Assembly (NCBI GenBank): GCA_047125605.1
Contig: CP138932.1
Location: 1,488,001-1,552,000 of the forward strand
Length of the DNA: 64,000 bases
Origin: JAKVBK01 sp022447275
GTDB lineage: Bacteria; Pseudomonadota; Alphaproteobacteria; Rhodobacterales; Rhodobacteraceae
Direction: 5' to 3'
Part shown: in pieces, positions 17,738-28,424 of the stretch
Position numbering within the stretch: position 1 is the stretch's first letter
Layout: each line of letters opens with the position of its first letter
Notes under the pieces: generated by a model
Seen by the model: only the letters and a program-made list of their open reading frames with translations
Told to the model about the DNA's origin: nothing
Database searches by the model: none
Position numbers and translations under genes: made by a program

Positions 17738-18244
17738 CTAACGGAACGGATACATCCACACCTTGTAGTCATCGACAAGGGTCAGAGCTTCCTCGATCTC
17801 CTCTTGGGTCATCTTCTTGACCACCTCTTCGAGGCTGATGGCTGCATCGGGATCCCCGCCAATGGCCGACAGCGTGTACCACATATAGGCCCGCACCAGA
17901 TCCGGTGCCGGCATGCCCAACCCCAGTTCGTAATACCAGCCCACCCCGGACTGCGCGCCCGGATGCCCCTTCATGGACGCCCTGAGATACCACTCGAATG
18001 CGCGCCGATAATCCTTCTCAACGCCCAGCCCCAGCGCATAAATGACGCCGATCCATTCCTCGGCATCGGCGTTGCCGGAGCGCGCTGCCGGCCAGAACAC
18101 ATCATAGGCCTCTTCAAACCGCCCCGCCTCCATCAGATCGCGCGCATCCTCGACTGTAAGGCGTTGCTCTGCTGCGGCAGGCAATGCTAGGCTGATGGCG
18201 AGGAAAGGCCCCTGCAAAAAGGTGAGGATTTTCAGGTGCGTCAC
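17738..18244 (-). CDS. Secreted Sel1-repeat protein
   Basis: 168 residues from a GTG start: a signal peptide (about 1-25, ending LALPAAA) and then at least two Sel1-like repeats (ADAEEWIGVIYALGLGVEKD and GAQSGVGWYYELGLGMPAPD, each followed by a YxxA/AxxWY helix). These helical hairpins usually mediate protein contacts in the periplasm. The GTG at 18244 was chosen because it gives a good signal peptide and has AAAGGGA 7 bases before it; starting further upstream would add residues antisense to the peroxidase gene. Its first 9 bases overlap the 5' end of the divergent peroxidase gene. Confidence 0.75.
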   Translation of the reverse strand: MTHLKILTFLQGPFLAISLALPAAAEQRLTVEDARDLMEAGRFEEAYDVFWPAARSGNADAEEWIGVIYALGLGVEKDYRRAFEWYLRASMKGHPGAQSGVGWYYELGLGMPAPDLVRAYMWYTLSAIGGDPDAAISLEEVVKKMTQEEIEEALTLVDDYKVWMYPFR

Positions 18245-19594
18245 GTTGTTTTCCCTTTTGTATTCAGCATCTTTGCCTCGTCCGTATTGGCAGGCGATGT
18301 GCCTGCCCCCCTGCGCGCGGATGACTTCCGCCACCATGACCCCAAGCAGGTCAAGCTCGGGCAATTGCTGTTCTACGATAAAGTCCTGTCAGGCAATCGC
18401 AATATCGCCTGTGGCACATGCCACCACCATGATCTTGCGGGCACTGATGGGCTGTCGTTGGGGATTGGTGAGGGTGGCGAAGGCGTGGGGCACGCCCGGT
18501 TGCCGGGTGCGGGCGAGAGCCGGATCGCCAAGCGGGTGCCGCGCAACGCACCGGGCCTATGGAACCTTGGGCACAAGGATATCGCTGTCCTGTTCCATGA
18601 TGGCCGTCTTTCCGTGTCCAACCTCTTTGGGAACGGGTTTGACAGCCCCGCCGAGGAGTTCCTGCCGCAGGGGCTTGCCTCCATTACGGCCGCCCAGGCC
18701 TTGCTGCCTTTGACCGCCGAGTTTGAAATGGCAGGCAACGTCGGCGAAAACGAGGTGATTGGCGCCGTGCGCGACAGGATCGATCTCGGCTGGCCCATTC
18801 TGGCCAAACGGGTGCGCGTTATCCCCGAATACGGGGAGATGTTCGTCGATGCTTTTGACCATATCGAAGCGGCCGAAGATGTCAGCATTGTGGAGATCGG
18901 CAATGCACTGGGGGCCTTCATCGAAACAGAGTGGCGCAATTTCGACAGCCCATTCGATGCCTACCTCGCCGGGGACGCCACCGCACTGGACCCGACCCAG
19001 ACGCGTGGAATGGAGCTGTTTTACGGCCCTGCGGGCTGTGCCAACTGCCACAGTGGTCCGCTGCTGAGCGACATGCAGTTTCATGCGCTGGCCTTGCCCC
19101 AGTTCGGGCCCGGACGCACGCGCCAGTTCGATCCCTATGCCCGCGATGTCGGCCGCATGGGCGAGACGGACCGCTTGGAGGATGCTTACCGTTTCCGGAC
19201 GCCATCCCTGCGCAACGTGGCCCTGACCGCGCCCTACGGCCATAACGGCGCCTATGCCACGCTGGAAGGCATCGTGGCCCATCACGCCCAACCTTTGGTG
19301 CAACTGGCCGCATGGCAGGAAGGCAATGCCCAATTGCCCGATGTGCCGTGGCTGGAGGCCATCGATTTCGTGATCCGCGACGACAGGCTTGAGGCTGCCC
19401 GCCACCGCTCTGTTTTGGATATCACCCCGGTGGCCCTGTCAGCCAGCGAGCAGGCCGATATCGTGGCGTTTCTGAAGGCCTTAACCGGTGAAACCAGCGC
19501 CACCCGTCCGCTGGGTCGTCCCACCTCCGTGCCGTCTGGCTTGCCAGTCGATCTGGCTGCGAATGTCCCCTCCGAAGGGGCTGCAGGCGAATAA
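18236..19594 (+). CDS. Di-heme cytochrome c peroxidase/MauG family protein
   Basis: 452 residues with a signal peptide (about 1-19, ending SVLAGD). Two c-type heme sites are present: CGTCH at 59-63 and CANCH at 268-272. The arrangement and the blocks LGQLLFYDKVLSGN, HDGRLSVSNLFGNGFDSPAEEF and FRTPSLRNVALTAPYGHNGAY mark the bacterial di-heme peroxidase superfamily (CcpA/MauG). It acts in the periplasm on peroxide or on a protein-derived substrate. It starts with GTG, with GGTGAGG upstream inside the divergent Sel1 gene. A Pro/Ser-rich tail of about 30 residues is non-conserved. Whether it is a peroxidase or a MauG-like oxidase cannot be told here. Confidence 0.87.
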   Translation: MRHVVFPFVFSIFASSVLAGDVPAPLRADDFRHHDPKQVKLGQLLFYDKVLSGNRNIACGTCHHHDLAGTDGLSLGIGEGGEGVGHARLPGAGESRIAKRVPRNAPGLWNLGHKDIAVLFHDGRLSVSNLFGNGFDSPAEEFLPQGLASITAAQALLPLTAEFEMAGNVGENEVIGAVRDRIDLGWPILAKRVRVIPEYGEMFVDAFDHIEAAEDVSIVEIGNALGAFIETEWRNFDSPFDAYLAGDATALDPTQTRGMELFYGPAGCANCHSGPLLSDMQFHALALPQFGPGRTRQFDPYARDVGRMGETDRLEDAYRFRTPSLRNVALTAPYGHNGAYATLEGIVAHHAQPLVQLAAWQEGNAQLPDVPWLEAIDFVIRDDRLEAARHRSVLDITPVALSASEQADIVAFLKALTGETSATRPLGRPTSVPSGLPVDLAANVPSEGAAGE

Positions 19595-19629
19595 ACCAAT
19601 CCCGCTTGAACGCACGCCATGCGCGGGGG

Positions 19630-19653
19630 CCGCGCGATGGGCGCGCGGGTTTA
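19630..19653. terminator. Possible terminator hairpin between convergent genes
   Basis: CCGCGCG (19630-19636) pairs with CGCGCGG (19642-19648) around a 5-base loop, followed by GTTTA. It lies in the 56-base gap between the peroxidase and the convergent lysE-type gene. The T run is weak. Confidence 0.35.
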
Positions 19654-20247
19654 CCTGCCTGGTGGAAACAGGGTCGCCAAAGCCACCACAGCCAACATCA
19701 GCCCGGCCATGGTCATATTGATCGCCCGTTGCGTGCGCGGCGGCAAATCCAGCGCGTTCACACGGATACCAACCCAGAGCCACAGGAAATGGATCGGCAG
19801 CCAGATCAGGTTGATGATCACAAATTTGGCTGCCATCTCGGCGAGGGGTGCGCTCTCCCAAAAAGCAAATCCGGAGAACAGAGAGGTGTTGAACACATAG
19901 GCCTTGGGATTGATGGCCTGAAGCGCGATCCCGCCCATCAGGCCCGGCGGGGACGCGCGCGAGATAAAGGCGATTTGGCTGCCGGCCAAAGCAATCCGGG
20001 CCGCAATGTAGACCAGATACAGGATTGACGCGCCATAGAGCAGCACGCGCAATCTCGGATCCGCCAGCATGGCCGCGGCGAGGCCCGTGACAACCGCCAG
20101 CGCCACAAGATTGGTCCCCATCCAGAGGCCCATCACATAGCGCGCCCCCGGCCGCACCCCGAACGCCGCCCCGACACCTGCAGTCGACAGCACACCCGGC
20201 CCCGGCGTGATCAAAAGGAAAAAGACAGCAAGCGCAAAGATCAGCAT
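19651..20247 (-). CDS. LysE/RhtB family amino acid exporter
   Basis: 198 residues with about six hydrophobic segments. The N-terminal FLLITPGPGVLSTAGVGAAFG contains the family PGP motif, followed by GLWMGTNLVALAVVTGLAA. The middle part has GIALQAINPKAYVFNTSLFSGF, the typical NPK motif. Members export amino acids or related compounds across the inner membrane. It stands alone, divergent from parE and convergent with the peroxidase, so context gives no substrate. Confidence 0.87.
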   Translation of the reverse strand: MLIFALAVFFLLITPGPGVLSTAGVGAAFGVRPGARYVMGLWMGTNLVALAVVTGLAAAMLADPRLRVLLYGASILYLVYIAARIALAGSQIAFISRASPPGLMGGIALQAINPKAYVFNTSLFSGFAFWESAPLAEMAAKFVIINLIWLPIHFLWLWVGIRVNALDLPPRTQRAINMTMAGLMLAVVALATLFPPGR

Positions 20248-20428
20248 GGTTCAGACCTAGCAAACTGCACTGCAACAACAAGCCACCATCCTCTACAAAG
20301 ACAGACGGGGCACAGGATCCGTGATGAAATGTGGCCGGCTTGGCGATTGAGCCTGACCTGCCGCTTTCCCTCCCTCCAAGGCCCTGCCATACTGGCGCAA
20401 ACACCTAAGGCGAAATCGAGCAGCACCG

Positions 20429-22387
<1,959 letters not shown>

Positions 22388-22651
22388 GTCTGTTCAGCAG
22401 TCCCCGCAACACAGTGCAGAACGTCGAAAGTTCTGTCGAAGAGGCCCTTGCAGCTGCGCCTCAACGGCATCGCCCGCAGTGTTTTTGCTGGGCGGCTCGG
22501 GCGACAGGTTGGCGTATCAGGCTCTCCAGGTCCGCCCTGCCCTGTCACGCGCTTACCAAGCAATCGGGGGCCCGCACCGGGCATAGGGCATCCGCGCAAA
22601 AGGGGCGGCAGTCCCTAGGCCTATGGATTGTCCGCCGCGCCCGGTAGATGG

Positions 22652-23569
22652 CTAGAGATCGAGCGCCGCCAGTTTGACCTTCTGGCGGGCGATCAAGCGC
22701 GTCACCTCGGCCACCGCTTCCGGACGCAGGCCCGCCCCCGGTGCCCGCAAAGTCGGGCTGGCGATCACGCCCCGTTCGGCCAGAATGAACTTGCGGATCG
22801 CCAAGCCGAGACCAGGCTGCAACTCATAACGCACCAAGGCCAGATAGGCATCAAAGATATCCAAGGCACGGGCTTTGTCACCCGCGGTATGGGCTTCGAT
22901 CACTTGCGCCATCATCTCGGGATAGGAAAAGCCGGTCATGGCGCCATCGGCGCCGCGCTCCATTTCCTCAGGCAGAAACAGGCCACCATTCCCACACAGG
23001 ATGCTGATCCGCCGCCCCCCCCCCTGTGAAGCGGCCCGCAGCGTGCTGATCTTGTCGAGCCCGGGCCAATCCTCGTGCTTGAGCATGACGCAGGTGGGGC
23101 AGTCCTCAACGATGCGCAGGATCACCGACGGGGCAATCTGAACCCCAGTAGCCTGCGGAAAATCCTGCAATACGAAGGGGATTTCACCGAGCGCGTTGGC
23201 CACATTGCGGTAATAGCCCAGGATTTGGTCATCGGTTTGCAACGTCCAGGGCGGGGCGACCATGGCGCCGGCAGCCCCTGCCTCCATGGCCTCATCCGCC
23301 AAGGCTTTCATCGGTGCCAGACCCGCAGCAGAGACCCCAACGATCACCGGCACGCCGGCCCGCGCCGTCACACGGCGCACCACCGAAATGGCCTCGGCAG
23401 CCGACAATTTGCCCGCCTCACCCATCATTCCCAGGATTGTCAGGCCCGTTGCCCCCTTTTCGAGATAGAAATCCGTGACACGGTCGAGGCTGTCGAGATC
23501 CAAAGACCCATCCGGCTGAAACGGGGTAACAGCAATGGTGAAAACGCCTGTCTCAGTGCCATCAATCAT
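22652..23569 (-). CDS. Dihydrodipicolinate synthase family aldolase/lyase (non-canonical active site)
   Basis: 305 residues with the class I aldolase TIM barrel of the DapA/NanA family. The Schiff-base Lys is K164 in CVMLKHED. Residues that define true DapA are altered: TTGE becomes MMGE (residues 48-51), and the Tyr of the YNVP motif is Gln135 in LQDFP. It is therefore unlikely to make dihydrodipicolinate and more likely cleaves or dehydrates a 2-oxo acid. The start overlaps the end of the racemase gene by 4 bases and has AGGAG upstream; it is the last gene of the hydantoinase operon. A run of ten G residues on the coding strand (window bases 23015-23024) encodes GGG near residue 183. Confidence 0.85.
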   Translation of the reverse strand: MIDGTETGVFTIAVTPFQPDGSLDLDSLDRVTDFYLEKGATGLTILGMMGEAGKLSAAEAISVVRRVTARAGVPVIVGVSAAGLAPMKALADEAMEAGAAGAMVAPPWTLQTDDQILGYYRNVANALGEIPFVLQDFPQATGVQIAPSVILRIVEDCPTCVMLKHEDWPGLDKISTLRAASQGGGRRISILCGNGGLFLPEEMERGADGAMTGFSYPEMMAQVIEAHTAGDKARALDIFDAYLALVRYELQPGLGLAIRKFILAERGVIASPTLRAPGAGLRPEAVAEVTRLIARQKVKLAALDL

Positions 23570-24243
23570 TTGGGGCTCCTTTTTTTCGGTCTGCGGGTAA
23601 GGTTGAGCGCGATCTGACCCAGCGCCATGGCCGCGGCAGCTTGGCAGGGCTCAACCACGGGAAGGCCGGTTTCGGCCTCCAGCGTGTCGCGGTAATCTGC
23701 CATCCCAGCACAGCCCATGATCAACACGTCTGCCCCGTCCTCATCGCGCAGGCGATGGCCCGTTTCGATCATCGCCGTCAGGCTGCGCCCGGGCTCTGAC
23801 AGTTCGGCCACCCCAAGCCCAAGCGCCCTGTCACCGGCCAGACGATCAAGAACGCCCATGGCTCCGAAGGCCCGCAAATGCCGCGGGATCGAGCCCGGCA
23901 GGATCGCAATCACACCGAACCGCTGTCCGAGGGTAAGCGCCGTCATGACGGCGGCCTCCTGAATACCCAGAACCGGCAGGGCCGTCTGATCGCGCAGGGC
24001 GTGCAGGCCGGGATCGCCGAAGCAGGCGATCACATAACCGCTGGCATCGCTCTGGGCGGCTGCAAGCCGCAGCATGGGCGCGATTGTGAGGTCTGCCTGC
24101 ACTTGGCTTTCGATGCCCGGCGGCCCCTCTTCAAGCGTCAGGCACCGGATCGACACGATGCCGCCCTGCAGGGGGATCAAGGCGCGCGCGATCCCGTCTG
24201 TAACGGATTGGCTCGAGTTGGGGTTGATCACAACAAGGCTCAT
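23566..24243 (-). CDS. Aspartate/glutamate/hydantoin racemase family protein
   Basis: 225 residues starting VVINPNSSQSVTDGIAR, the typical N-terminus of hydantoin racemases. The two catalytic Cys regions of the fold are present: VIACFGDPGLHALR (first Cys) and DVLIMGCAGMADYRD (second Cys). Family members racemise hydantoins, Asp/Glu or arylmalonates, or isomerise maleate. The position between hydantoinase/VOC and the DapA-like gene, with 4-bp overlaps on both sides, supports a hydantoin-type or amino-dicarboxylate substrate. It acts in the cytoplasm. Confidence 0.85.
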   Translation of the reverse strand: MSLVVINPNSSQSVTDGIARALIPLQGGIVSIRCLTLEEGPPGIESQVQADLTIAPMLRLAAAQSDASGYVIACFGDPGLHALRDQTALPVLGIQEAAVMTALTLGQRFGVIAILPGSIPRHLRAFGAMGVLDRLAGDRALGLGVAELSEPGRSLTAMIETGHRLRDEDGADVLIMGCAGMADYRDTLEAETGLPVVEPCQAAAAMALGQIALNLTRRPKKRSPK

Positions 24244-24629
24244 GCGCCCTCCCGTGTGGGTGTCTGGATTTCCACCTGATAACCCTCCGGGTCCGTGAAA
24301 ACGAAGGCCCGGATGCCCAGCGCAGCATTCTCGAACATGTCCGAAAGCGCATCTACCTTACACTGCGCGCACCATTGGTACCACGCATCCACATCAGGCA
24401 CGCGGATACACAGTTGCACGGGTTTTTTGGCCTGCCATTTGTTCATGCCGCGGGCCTCATCGACCAGCCCAACATGGGCCCCCTCGGCAATCCGGTAAAT
24501 CTTGCACCAGCCCTGGTCAATCGCCAGCGAGAGACCCAGTACATCCTCGTAAAACCGCATGGCGGCGGGCAGGTCCTTGTAGTAAAAAAACGTGATCGCA
24601 AGGGTGTTTTCTGCGGCAGGGCGTTGCAT
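24240..24629 (-). CDS. VOC (glyoxalase/bleomycin resistance) family protein
   Basis: 129 residues. A single VOC module opens with AITFFYYKDLPAAMRFYEDVL and has GLSLAIDQGWCKIYRI. It ends IRAFVFTDPEGYQVEIQTP with the usual Glu metal ligand. VOC enzymes are metal-dependent epimerases, lyases, dioxygenases or lactoylglutathione lyases; a role as epimerase or ring-processing enzyme in this operon is possible but not shown. It overlaps the hydantoinase stop by 1 base and the racemase start by 4. Confidence 0.82.
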   Translation of the reverse strand: MQRPAAENTLAITFFYYKDLPAAMRFYEDVLGLSLAIDQGWCKIYRIAEGAHVGLVDEARGMNKWQAKKPVQLCIRVPDVDAWYQWCAQCKVDALSDMFENAALGIRAFVFTDPEGYQVEIQTPTREGA

Positions 24630-26023
24630 TATCCGTCCTCGCGTTCAGCAGCGGCGGGCGCCTGTCTCGGCAACCACCGTCCGGCCCCAAAGCGGCCCTC
24701 GAAAGCACCGTTCTGGGCAATGATTTGCCCCCGCAAAAGCACCGTATCAGGCCATCCTGTCACGGTGGTGCCCTCCCAGGGATTGTATCCCACATTGTCA
24801 TGCAAATCGTTGGCGCCGTAGGTCACGCTGCGACCCGCATCCCAGATCACAAGATCGGCGTCATAGCCTGCCTCTATACGGCCCTTACCCGGCAACCCGT
24901 AGAGGTCCGCAGCGGCTGTGGATGTCAGTTGGACGAAGGCATCGATGCCCCCTTGCCCGCGTGACACCATCGCATCAAACATCAGCGGCAAGCGCGGCTC
25001 TAGGCCTGGCATGCCGTTGGCGATTTGGTGAAAGCCTGCTTGAGGCCCGGCAGATAACTTGCCGGTTTCATCATGGCGGTAAGGCGCATGATCGGAAGAC
25101 ACGAGATCAAGCCCCCCGGACAGCAAAGCCCCCCACAGCGCCGCTTGGTCGGCCTCTGTCCGCTGGGGCGGCGAACACATCCACTTTGCCCCATGCGGAC
25201 GCGACAGGATTTCCTCTGTCTGAAACAAATAATGCGGACAGGTTTCCGCCCAAACTGGCGCACCTCTTGCCCGCGCGGCCGCCACAGCCTCGACAGCCCC
25301 CGCAGCCGAGATGTGGAACAGCATGATCTGGGTATCCACGTGTTCCGCAAAACGGCACATGCGCTCCACGGCCTCAATCTCGGCCAGAGGGGGGCGCGAG
25401 GCCGCATGATCACGCGGGGCAACCCGGCCCTCTGCCAGCAGAGCAGCCCGGCTGCGCGCAATGATGGCATCGTTTTCCGCGTGAATGCAGACCAGCGCGC
25501 CATGGGCCCGCGCCGCCGCCATCGCCGACAGGATCTGACCATCATCCAGCCCGATATTGTAGGTGGTAAACAGCTTGAGCGAGCGATGACCGGCCGCAAT
25601 CTGCCGCGCCAGATCAGACTGAAAATCAGCCACACTGGTGTCTGCAATGATGGCGTGAAAGGCGTGATCGATGGCCGCGCCGCGCTTGGCCCGGGCGGCG
25701 TAATCGGCCATTGCAGCAGCAAGCGGCTGGCCTTTTGCCTGCGCTGCAAAGGAGATCACCGTGGTTGTCCCCCCCATCGCAGCCGAGCGCGTGGCGGTTT
25801 CCCAGGTGTCCGCGTTCATCTGACCCATGCCCGACATCTGTTCAATATGGCAATGGGGATCGACCCCGCCAGGACAGAGAAACCGCCCCGCTGCGTCGAT
25901 CTCATGGCGGGCCGGCCCGGCCTGACCAACGGTGTCGATCCGGCCCTCCTGGATGCCCAGATCCCCCTCCACGATCCCAGCAGGAGTAACTATGCGGGCG
26001 TTGCGAATGGCCGTCTCGAGCAT
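24629..26023 (-). CDS. Dihydropyrimidinase/hydantoinase (cyclic amidohydrolase)
   Basis: 464 residues of the metal-dependent amidohydrolase superfamily. Metal ligands and the carboxylated lysine region are visible: DPHCHIEQMSG (HxH), RSLKLFTTYNIG (Lys), CIHAENDA, LFHISAAGAVEA and SSDHAPYRHD (Asp). It is closest to D-hydantoinase/phenylhydantoinase. It would open a hydantoin or dihydropyrimidine-type ring to an N-carbamoyl amino acid. The start overlaps the ABC ATPase stop by one base. No carbamoylase (HyuC or DCase family) gene follows, so the carbamoyl product must be handled elsewhere or the substrate is different. Confidence 0.88.
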   Translation of the reverse strand: MLETAIRNARIVTPAGIVEGDLGIQEGRIDTVGQAGPARHEIDAAGRFLCPGGVDPHCHIEQMSGMGQMNADTWETATRSAAMGGTTTVISFAAQAKGQPLAAAMADYAARAKRGAAIDHAFHAIIADTSVADFQSDLARQIAAGHRSLKLFTTYNIGLDDGQILSAMAAARAHGALVCIHAENDAIIARSRAALLAEGRVAPRDHAASRPPLAEIEAVERMCRFAEHVDTQIMLFHISAAGAVEAVAAARARGAPVWAETCPHYLFQTEEILSRPHGAKWMCSPPQRTEADQAALWGALLSGGLDLVSSDHAPYRHDETGKLSAGPQAGFHQIANGMPGLEPRLPLMFDAMVSRGQGGIDAFVQLTSTAAADLYGLPGKGRIEAGYDADLVIWDAGRSVTYGANDLHDNVGYNPWEGTTVTGWPDTVLLRGQIIAQNGAFEGRFGAGRWLPRQAPAAAEREDG

Positions 26024-26754
26024 CAGAGCACCCGGCTCAGGAAGGCTGCGGTGCGGGCCTCCCGTGGCGCGCCAAAGATTGTCTCGGGCGGGCCCTCCTC
26101 CAGAATGCGGCCCTTGTCCAGAAAACAGACCTTGTCTGCCACTTCCTGGGCGAAAGCCATCTCATGTGTTGCCAGGATCATCGTCATTCCTTCGGCCCGC
26201 AGGCTGCGCAAGACATCCAGCACTTCGCCCACCAACTCCGGATCCAAGGCGCTGGTGATCTCGTCAAACAGCATGATCTCGGGTTGCATCGCGAGGGCCC
26301 GAATGATGGCCACGCGCTGCTGCTGTCCACCCGACAATTGATCCGGGTAATGCCCCATCCGGTCCCCCAGATTGAAGCGTTCGAACAGGGCCGTCACAGG
26401 GGCTTGGAGATCCGAGCGGCTGCGGCCATGCACCCGGCGCGGCGCCAGCATCACGTTCTCGGCGGCCGTCATATGGGGAAACAGGTTGTAGGATTGAAAG
26501 ACCATGCCGATCCGCGCCCGCACCGGTTGGGGATCGAGTCCCGGCTCGGCGATATCGCGACCGTCGAGCAAAATGGTGCCGTCATCAACGGATTCCAGCA
26601 GGTTGATGCAGCGCAGCAACGTCGATTTGCCAGAGCCGGATGCCCCGATCAGGCAGACCATCTGGCCCTCTTGGACCGTCAGATCGATGCCCTTGCAGAC
26701 CTCATTATCGCCAAAGCGCTTGCGCACCCCGGACAGAACCAGCTTTGCACTCAT
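26023..26754 (-). CDS. Polar amino acid-type ABC transporter ATPase
   Basis: 243 residues. Walker A is GASGSGKSTL at about residues 36-45, the signature is LSGGQQQRVAIIRAL, Walker B is IMLFDEITSALDP and the H-loop is ATHEMAFA. The length and the E-V-L-D-V-L pattern after the D-loop match GlnQ/ArtP-type ATPases. It powers uptake with the permease whose gene it overlaps by 4 bases and the binding protein upstream. It couples import to the hydantoinase pathway encoded in the same transcript. Confidence 0.93.
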   Translation of the reverse strand: MSAKLVLSGVRKRFGDNEVCKGIDLTVQEGQMVCLIGASGSGKSTLLRCINLLESVDDGTILLDGRDIAEPGLDPQPVRARIGMVFQSYNLFPHMTAAENVMLAPRRVHGRSRSDLQAPVTALFERFNLGDRMGHYPDQLSGGQQQRVAIIRALAMQPEIMLFDEITSALDPELVGEVLDVLRSLRAEGMTMILATHEMAFAQEVADKVCFLDKGRILEEGPPETIFGAPREARTAAFLSRVL

Positions 26755-27590
26755 GTCCGGGCCCTGCGCTGCTTTTGCATCAGGTAATCGGCATAGCGCG
26801 TCGCGGGGATCGTCACCGCAAGAAAGATCAGCGCAGCCCCCACATAGGGCGTGAAATTGGCCATCAATGACTTGTAGACCCCGGCCTGACGAAAGATTTC
26901 AACCGGTCCGATGAAAGACAGCAGCGCCACATCCTTTTGCAAGGCAATGAACATGTTCATATTGGCGGGCGCAACATTGCGAATGGCCTGGGGCAGCACC
27001 ACAAACCGCATGGTGTCCTTCTCGTTCAGCCCCAATGACGCGGCCGCTGCGCGCTGGCTGCCGTGAATGCTGTCGATCCCCGATCGGATGATCTCCGCCA
27101 CATAGGCGGCATAGACAAGGATCAGGGCCAGCGAACCCCAGATATAAGGCGAATTCCACGGGCGCGGCAGACCAAGCCCGGGAATGCCAAAGCCCACCAG
27201 ATAGATCACGAGGATCACTGGCAGGCCCCGAAACACGTCCGTGTAAATGGCGCCAAAGAGGCGCAGGGGATAGAGTGCTGGTGCGCGCACATCACGGCAT
27301 AGGGCAATGACAAGCCCCAGCACTGCAATCAGCGGCGCGCACCACGCAAAGATGTAGATATTGGTCAGGAAAGCCTCCAGCAAGCCGGGGAAGGTTTTGG
27401 CAAACACCTCCCCGTTGAAGAAGCTGCGCTGGACCTTTTCCCAACCTGGTGCAAGCGGCACCAACAGCACAAGCGCAAGCACGACAGCGGCAGTAGAGCC
27501 CGCTGCCACACGCATCGCGCGCTTGCGTTGACGGGCCTCATAGGCCGCACGGCGGGAGAGGCCTCCCGCTGTTGTTTCAGAGCCGCTCAT
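26751..27590 (-). CDS. Polar amino acid-type ABC transporter permease
   Basis: 279 residues with a basic cytoplasmic N-terminus (RRAAYEARQRKRAMR) and a first transmembrane helix at about 27-50. The HisM/GlnP-type domain follows with four further helices and the coupling loop RAAAASLGLNEKDTMRFVVLPQAIRN. The membrane segment FAWCAPLIAVLGLVIALC and VFRGLPVILVIYLVGFG are typical of the family. A single permease gene implies a homodimer. It is 9 bases after the binding protein gene. Confidence 0.92.
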   Translation of the reverse strand: MSGSETTAGGLSRRAAYEARQRKRAMRVAAGSTAAVVLALVLLVPLAPGWEKVQRSFFNGEVFAKTFPGLLEAFLTNIYIFAWCAPLIAVLGLVIALCRDVRAPALYPLRLFGAIYTDVFRGLPVILVIYLVGFGIPGLGLPRPWNSPYIWGSLALILVYAAYVAEIIRSGIDSIHGSQRAAAASLGLNEKDTMRFVVLPQAIRNVAPANMNMFIALQKDVALLSFIGPVEIFRQAGVYKSLMANFTPYVGAALIFLAVTIPATRYADYLMQKQRRART

Positions 27591-27599
27591 CTGCTGGTC

Positions 27600-28424
27600 T
27601 TATTCGATCACCGGCACCCCGGTGGCCTGCTGCAACCACTGCGCCTCAAGCTCGGCCAATGCACCGCTGTCTTTCAGTGCGGCAAGCGCACCATCCACAC
27701 ATTCCTTCAGGGCGTTGCCGTCTTCCATGAGCAGACCGAACTGGTCAGGCGCCTCGGAACGATCCGCTGGAAATTGTCCCAGGATCGCACCATTCTCGAC
27801 CACGACCGCCGACAGATAGAGAGCGGTGGGCAAATCGAACAATGCCGCATCGATCTGGCCCGCCTGCAGTGCCGCGGTGACATCGGTGTTGTCGCCATAG
27901 AGCAGCGGATCGCTGTCCGGCGCGATCAGGCCCGCAATCATCGGAACGGCCGTTGTGGTGGCCACTGCCCCCCATTTCAGGCCCTTGAGGCTGGCGATGG
28001 TGGCCTCAGCGCCCCCGTCCACCACAGCACCCGTCGTCAGAACGGCCATAGCCGAGGAATAGTAAGGCTCTGAAAAATCGATCATCATCTCGCGTTCGGG
28101 CGTGATCGAATACTGCTGCATGTTGAAGTCGAAATCCTTCGCGCCGGGCTGGATTGCTTCGTCGAAGGAGGTGCGCACCCACTTTACGGCATCCGCTTCA
28201 AAGCCCATCTCGGCAGCCACCGCATAGGCGACAGCCGCTTCAAAGCCTTCACCGCTTTCCGGCGCATCGTCGAGCACCCAAGGGTAGTAGGCCGGATTGC
28301 CGGTGGCGATTGTCAGCACGCCTTCTTCCAACGTCTTGCCATCTGCACACCCTGCATGGCCACCCGCCATGGCTGTTGAGGCCATCATCGTTGCCACAAG
28401 CGCCGACGTTACTGCAATTCTCAT
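27600..28424 (-). CDS. ABC transporter substrate-binding protein (family 3)
   Basis: 274 residues with a signal peptide (about 1-20, ending STAMAGG) and the SBP_bac_3 fold: GFEAAVAYAVAAEMG, then FDFNMQQYSITPEREMMIDFSEPYYSS and the hinge region LKGLKWGAVATTT. It is the first gene of the seven-gene hydantoinase operon and has AAGGGG before the ATG. The ligand is probably an amino acid-like heterocycle, inferred from the downstream ring-opening enzymes. The operon promoter must lie in the 214-base gap shared with the divergent protease gene. Confidence 0.9.
   Translation of the reverse strand: MRIAVTSALVATMMASTAMAGGHAGCADGKTLEEGVLTIATGNPAYYPWVLDDAPESGEGFEAAVAYAVAAEMGFEADAVKWVRTSFDEAIQPGAKDFDFNMQQYSITPEREMMIDFSEPYYSSAMAVLTTGAVVDGGAEATIASLKGLKWGAVATTTAVPMIAGLIAPDSDPLLYGDNTDVTAALQAGQIDAALFDLPTALYLSAVVVENGAILGQFPADRSEAPDQFGLLMEDGNALKECVDGALAALKDSGALAELEAQWLQQATGVPVIE

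Noticed and set aside
22417..22435. Terminator after parE
   Set aside because: CAGAAC/GTTCTG forms only a 6-bp stem with no T run after it.
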